Assembly (NCBI GenBank): GCA_002308615.1
Contig: DBWC01000134.1
Location: 2,640-18,169 of the forward strand
From: Clostridiales bacterium UBA1248
GTDB taxonomy: Bacteria > Bacillota > Clostridia > Oscillospirales > CAG-272
Length of the DNA stretch: 15,530 nucleotides
Direction of reading: 5' to 3'
Shown here: in pieces, positions 13,335 through 15,530 of the stretch
How the letters are laid out: each line of letters opens with the position of its first letter
Numbering within the stretch: the first letter of the stretch is position 1
Notes under the pieces: generated by a model
Database searches by the model: none
Told to the model about the DNA's origin: nothing
The model's input: the letters and a program-made list of their open reading frames with translations, nothing else
Program-made: the position numbers and the translations under genes

Positions 13335-14708
13335 TTATTTGGTTTCCTTCGGCTTTCCGGTCGTGCGGTCGGATCTGCGCCTGTCCTCGCGCTGCGAGTA
13401 GAACAGCGCTTTATCGGCATACATCTCGTCGTCCGCGCGTTTGAAAACGTCGTTGAAGTGGCTGTCAACGGCGGAATTGTATAACACCGTGCCTTTTGAC
13501 AGGTAAAGCGTGGCCTTCTGTCTTTCGGGACGTCTGTTGACGTCCTCAAGATATTTATTTACGCGCTCTATGGTGCTCTTTATGCTTTCCGCTGTCGTGT
13601 TCTGTATTATGACTATGAATTCATCTCCGCCTATGCGGTAAACGTTCTGCACTCCGTAAACTTCCTTCAGTACCGTCGCCGCGTCGACGATTATCGAATC
13701 TCCGGCTTCATGTCCCTGCTCGTCGTTTATGCGCTTCAAACCGTTTATATCGAAGACCGCCGCCGCGAAATCCGCCGTGCCGTCGGCTATTTTTCTGTTA
13801 AGATCGTCAACAAGCTCGGCAAACGCCGTTCTGTTGCCCACCCCGGTCAGCGCGTCGCTGAACGCCTGCGTCTTCATATGAGATATGTAATCTCTGATCT
13901 TTTTCTGAAGAGTTCTCAGCCTCAGTATGGACTCTGATATTTTATCTCCGTTTTTTATAACGGCGACGGCGGGATCGTAATTCTCCTGGCTCTCGTCGGT
14001 AAGATCGGATATATCGTCCGCAAGGATATCCATTTCAGTATAAAGCCTTGACAGGCTGTGGCGCAGCTTGTTTGTCGTCAGAAGTATCGCCGCCGCGTTG
14101 ACCGTAAGCGATATAACGCTTACGAGTATGATGACCCACATATCCGCCATTATCTGATTTTTATACCAGTTGGCGTCAAAGTCGACCATCACGAGACCGA
14201 CCAGCTCCCCGTCCGAATCGTATACCGGGCTGTATGCGCTGAAGAAATTGCCCCATGAGTCCGAATACGATTTGGTATCGACCGTCGGTATGCCTTTCAG
14301 CGCGTCGTAAATACCGTCTCCGTGATTGGCTTTCTCGCCGTACTGACCGGGAGCTTCATCGTCCGGGTCAAGCGCGAAGCAGATATCTCCGTTTTCATCC
14401 TCATATACGCAGTAAATGTATTTAAGGTGATCTTTGTTGATATTGTCGCGAAACGCCACAATAGACTTGTAAACGTCAAGGAACTCGGGTGTGCCCACGC
14501 TGTCGGCGGTCAGCTTTTTAAGGTTGTCTCCGTTTATGGAGGCCGCCGCGCAGTTGACTATGTCGAGCATCCTCTCGTTGATCAGCGTTATCGACGTAAT
14601 TCTCGTGTTATGAAGCAGTAAGACACTTAAAAGCAAATTCGTGACAAACAGAAGAACTATCGTTATAAGAATTATTCTTGTTGTTATATTGCTTTCCGTT
14701 CTGTTCAA
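13335..14708 (-). CDS. Membrane-bound diguanylate cyclase with extracytoplasmic sensor
   Basis: Predicted to make cyclic di-GMP from two GTP in response to an external signal. Of 457 residues, transmembrane helices lie at 11-32 and 190-212. The ~155 residues between them are extracytoplasmic and end with GNFFSAYSPVYDSDGELVG (153-171), typical of Cache sensors. A linker (about 213-280), probably helical, leads to the GGDEF domain: DALTGVGNR (285-293), Asp320 in VFDINGLKRIND, and an intact GGDEF (360-364), so it should be active. The usual RxxD inhibitory site upstream of GGDEF is absent. The start is TTG at 14708 with GGAGG 5 bases before it. The gene starts 13 bases after purC and is probably co-transcribed with it. 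The C-terminal tail is highly charged. Confidence 0.92.
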   Translation of the reverse strand: MNRTESNITTRIILITIVLLFVTNLLLSVLLLHNTRITSITLINERMLDIVNCAAASINGDNLKKLTADSVGTPEFLDVYKSIVAFRDNINKDHLKYIYCVYEDENGDICFALDPDDEAPGQYGEKANHGDGIYDALKGIPTVDTKSYSDSWGNFFSAYSPVYDSDGELVGLVMVDFDANWYKNQIMADMWVIILVSVISLTVNAAAILLTTNKLRHSLSRLYTEMDILADDISDLTDESQENYDPAVAVIKNGDKISESILRLRTLQKKIRDYISHMKTQAFSDALTGVGNRTAFAELVDDLNRKIADGTADFAAAVFDINGLKRINDEQGHEAGDSIIVDAATVLKEVYGVQNVYRIGGDEFIVIIQNTTAESIKSTIERVNKYLEDVNRRPERQKATLYLSKGTVLYNSAVDSHFNDVFKRADDEMYADKALFYSQREDRRRSDRTTGKPKETK

Positions 14709-14721
14709 GAGAACCTCCGTG

Positions 14722-15438
14722 TTATTTTAAAGCGTTATTAAGGCGGCGCATGATCTCGGCGTACGCGTCCTCAACTCCGCCCATATCGCGGCGGAAACGG
14801 TCTTTGTCGAGCTTTTCTTTTGTTTTGCTGTCCCACAGACGGCAGGTGTCCGGGCTTATCTCGTCCGCTAAAATGATCTTGCCGTCGGACGTTTTTCCGA
14901 ATTCAAGCTTGAAATCCACGAGCGTAACGCCGCAGCCCGCCCAGAATTCGCTTAATACCTGATCTACTTTAAGAGCGTATTTCTTTATCGTCGCTATTTC
15001 TTCCTCGGTCGCAAGCTTCAGCGCCAGCGCGTGATCGTCGTTTAACAGCGGATCGCCGAGCTCGTCGTTTTTATATGAAAACTCGACCGTGGGTTTATCA
15101 AAGACTATGCCCTCTTCAACGCCGTATCTTTTTGAAAAAGATCCGGCGGATATATTTCTTACTATAACTTCAAGCGGAACTATTTTAACGCGGCGCACGA
15201 CCGTCTCGCGCTCGGATAATTCCTCTATATAATGCGTAGGAACGCCTTTTGTTTCAAGCAGCTTCATCAAGCGGTTGCTCATCTGATTGTTTATGACGCC
15301 TTTGCCGGCTATCGTGCCTTTTTTAAGGCCGTTGAACGCCGTTGCGTCGTCCTTGTATGAGACGATAAGATATTCCGCCTCATCTGTTTCAAATACCTTT
15401 TTTGCTTTGCCCTCGTATAACTGTCTGCCTTTTTCCAT
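14722..15438 (-). CDS. purC: Phosphoribosylaminoimidazole-succinocarboxamide (SAICAR) synthase
   Basis: This cytoplasmic enzyme joins CAIR and aspartate using ATP in de novo purine synthesis. The 238 residues match the usual size. Motifs in order are YEGKAKKVF (8-16), VPLEVIVRNISAGS (87-100), DFKLEFG (175-181) and DEISPDTCRLWD (192-203). ATG at 15438 is chosen because GGAGGAAAAC precedes it closely and it gives the canonical N-terminus. A TTG 24 bases upstream would overlap the preceding gene. No other pur gene adjoins it. Instead it sits between a comM-like gene and a GGDEF gene. Confidence 0.96.
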   Translation of the reverse strand: MEKGRQLYEGKAKKVFETDEAEYLIVSYKDDATAFNGLKKGTIAGKGVINNQMSNRLMKLLETKGVPTHYIEELSERETVVRRVKIVPLEVIVRNISAGSFSKRYGVEEGIVFDKPTVEFSYKNDELGDPLLNDDHALALKLATEEEIATIKKYALKVDQVLSEFWAGCGVTLVDFKLEFGKTSDGKIILADEISPDTCRLWDSKTKEKLDKDRFRRDMGGVEDAYAEIMRRLNNALK

Positions 15439-15458
15439 TTTGTTTTCCTCCGTATATT

Positions 15459-15530
15459 TCAATGCCAGTATTTTCTGTCAAGCGATCTCATATTTACCGC
15501 CTGCGCTATATGGAAATCCGTTATCTGCTC
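15459..15530 (-). CDS. C-terminal end of a ComM/YifB-type Mg-chelatase-like ATPase (partial)
   Basis: The last 23 codons of a minus-strand gene run off the right edge. They end in FHIAQAVNMRSLDRKYWH followed by TGA (15461-15459). The pattern HIAxAxxxRSLDRKYW is the usual C-terminus of the ComM/YifB family of AAA+ helicase-like proteins, known from other bacteria to help branch migration during natural transformation. Its stop is 20 bases before the purC ATG. The identification rests on this short tail only. Confidence 0.75.
   Translation of the reverse strand, partial: EQITDFHIAQAVNMRSLDRKYWH

Overview
The window looks like a chromosomal segment of an anaerobic, probably gut-dwelling member of the Clostridia (Bacillota). 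The grounds are spoVG, class B sortase and purC of clostridial type, consensus sigma-A promoters with strong AGGAGG-type ribosome binding sites, clostridial MurC motifs, and a secreted protein with a type I dockerin, which suggests a Ruminococcaceae/Oscillospiraceae-like fibre degrader. Base composition is moderate, with heavy use of ATA and GCG-type codons throughout. I see no phage, insertion sequence, tRNA, rRNA or CRISPR array. The species cannot be named from the sequence alone.

Layout. (1) 1-235 is a non-coding tract rich in G and C runs with degenerate palindromic intergenic repeats. (2) 247-1238 (+) is a perfect-consensus promoter driving a DUF2975-type membrane protein and a small Xre/YozG-like regulator. 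(3) 1239-1342 separates this unit from the convergent murC and holds an array of mini-hairpins separated by ATGAA. (4) murC (-) and spoVG (+) are divergent. spoVG ends in a terminator that overlaps the 3' end of a convergent sortase-glycosyltransferase operon (4998-3244, -). (5) A small M50 membrane metalloprotease (5110-5685, +) is divergent from the sortase.

(6) 5729-10326 (+) is a polyamine-type ABC transporter operon, potA-potB-potC-potD plus a small membrane protein. The four pot genes are joined by 4-nt start/stop overlaps. A roughly 200-nt leader precedes potA. It can be folded by hand into competing antiterminator and terminator helices ending in seven T residues just before the potA ribosome binding site. 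This is the strongest candidate for an undescribed regulatory element in the window.

(7) 10391-13279 (+) encodes a 962-residue secreted protein: signal peptide, two copies of a ~130-residue domain, an internal dockerin, a GH99/WbsX-like catalytic-type region and a CBM9-like C-terminus. (8) On the minus strand, reading leftward from the right edge, are the last codons of a ComM/YifB-type Mg-chelatase-like gene, purC, and a membrane-bound GGDEF protein, closely spaced and probably co-transcribed.

The genes do not form one pathway. They are neighbouring housekeeping, envelope, transport, signalling and polysaccharide-related units. All structural RNA claims come from base pairing read by eye, not from folding software or database searches.
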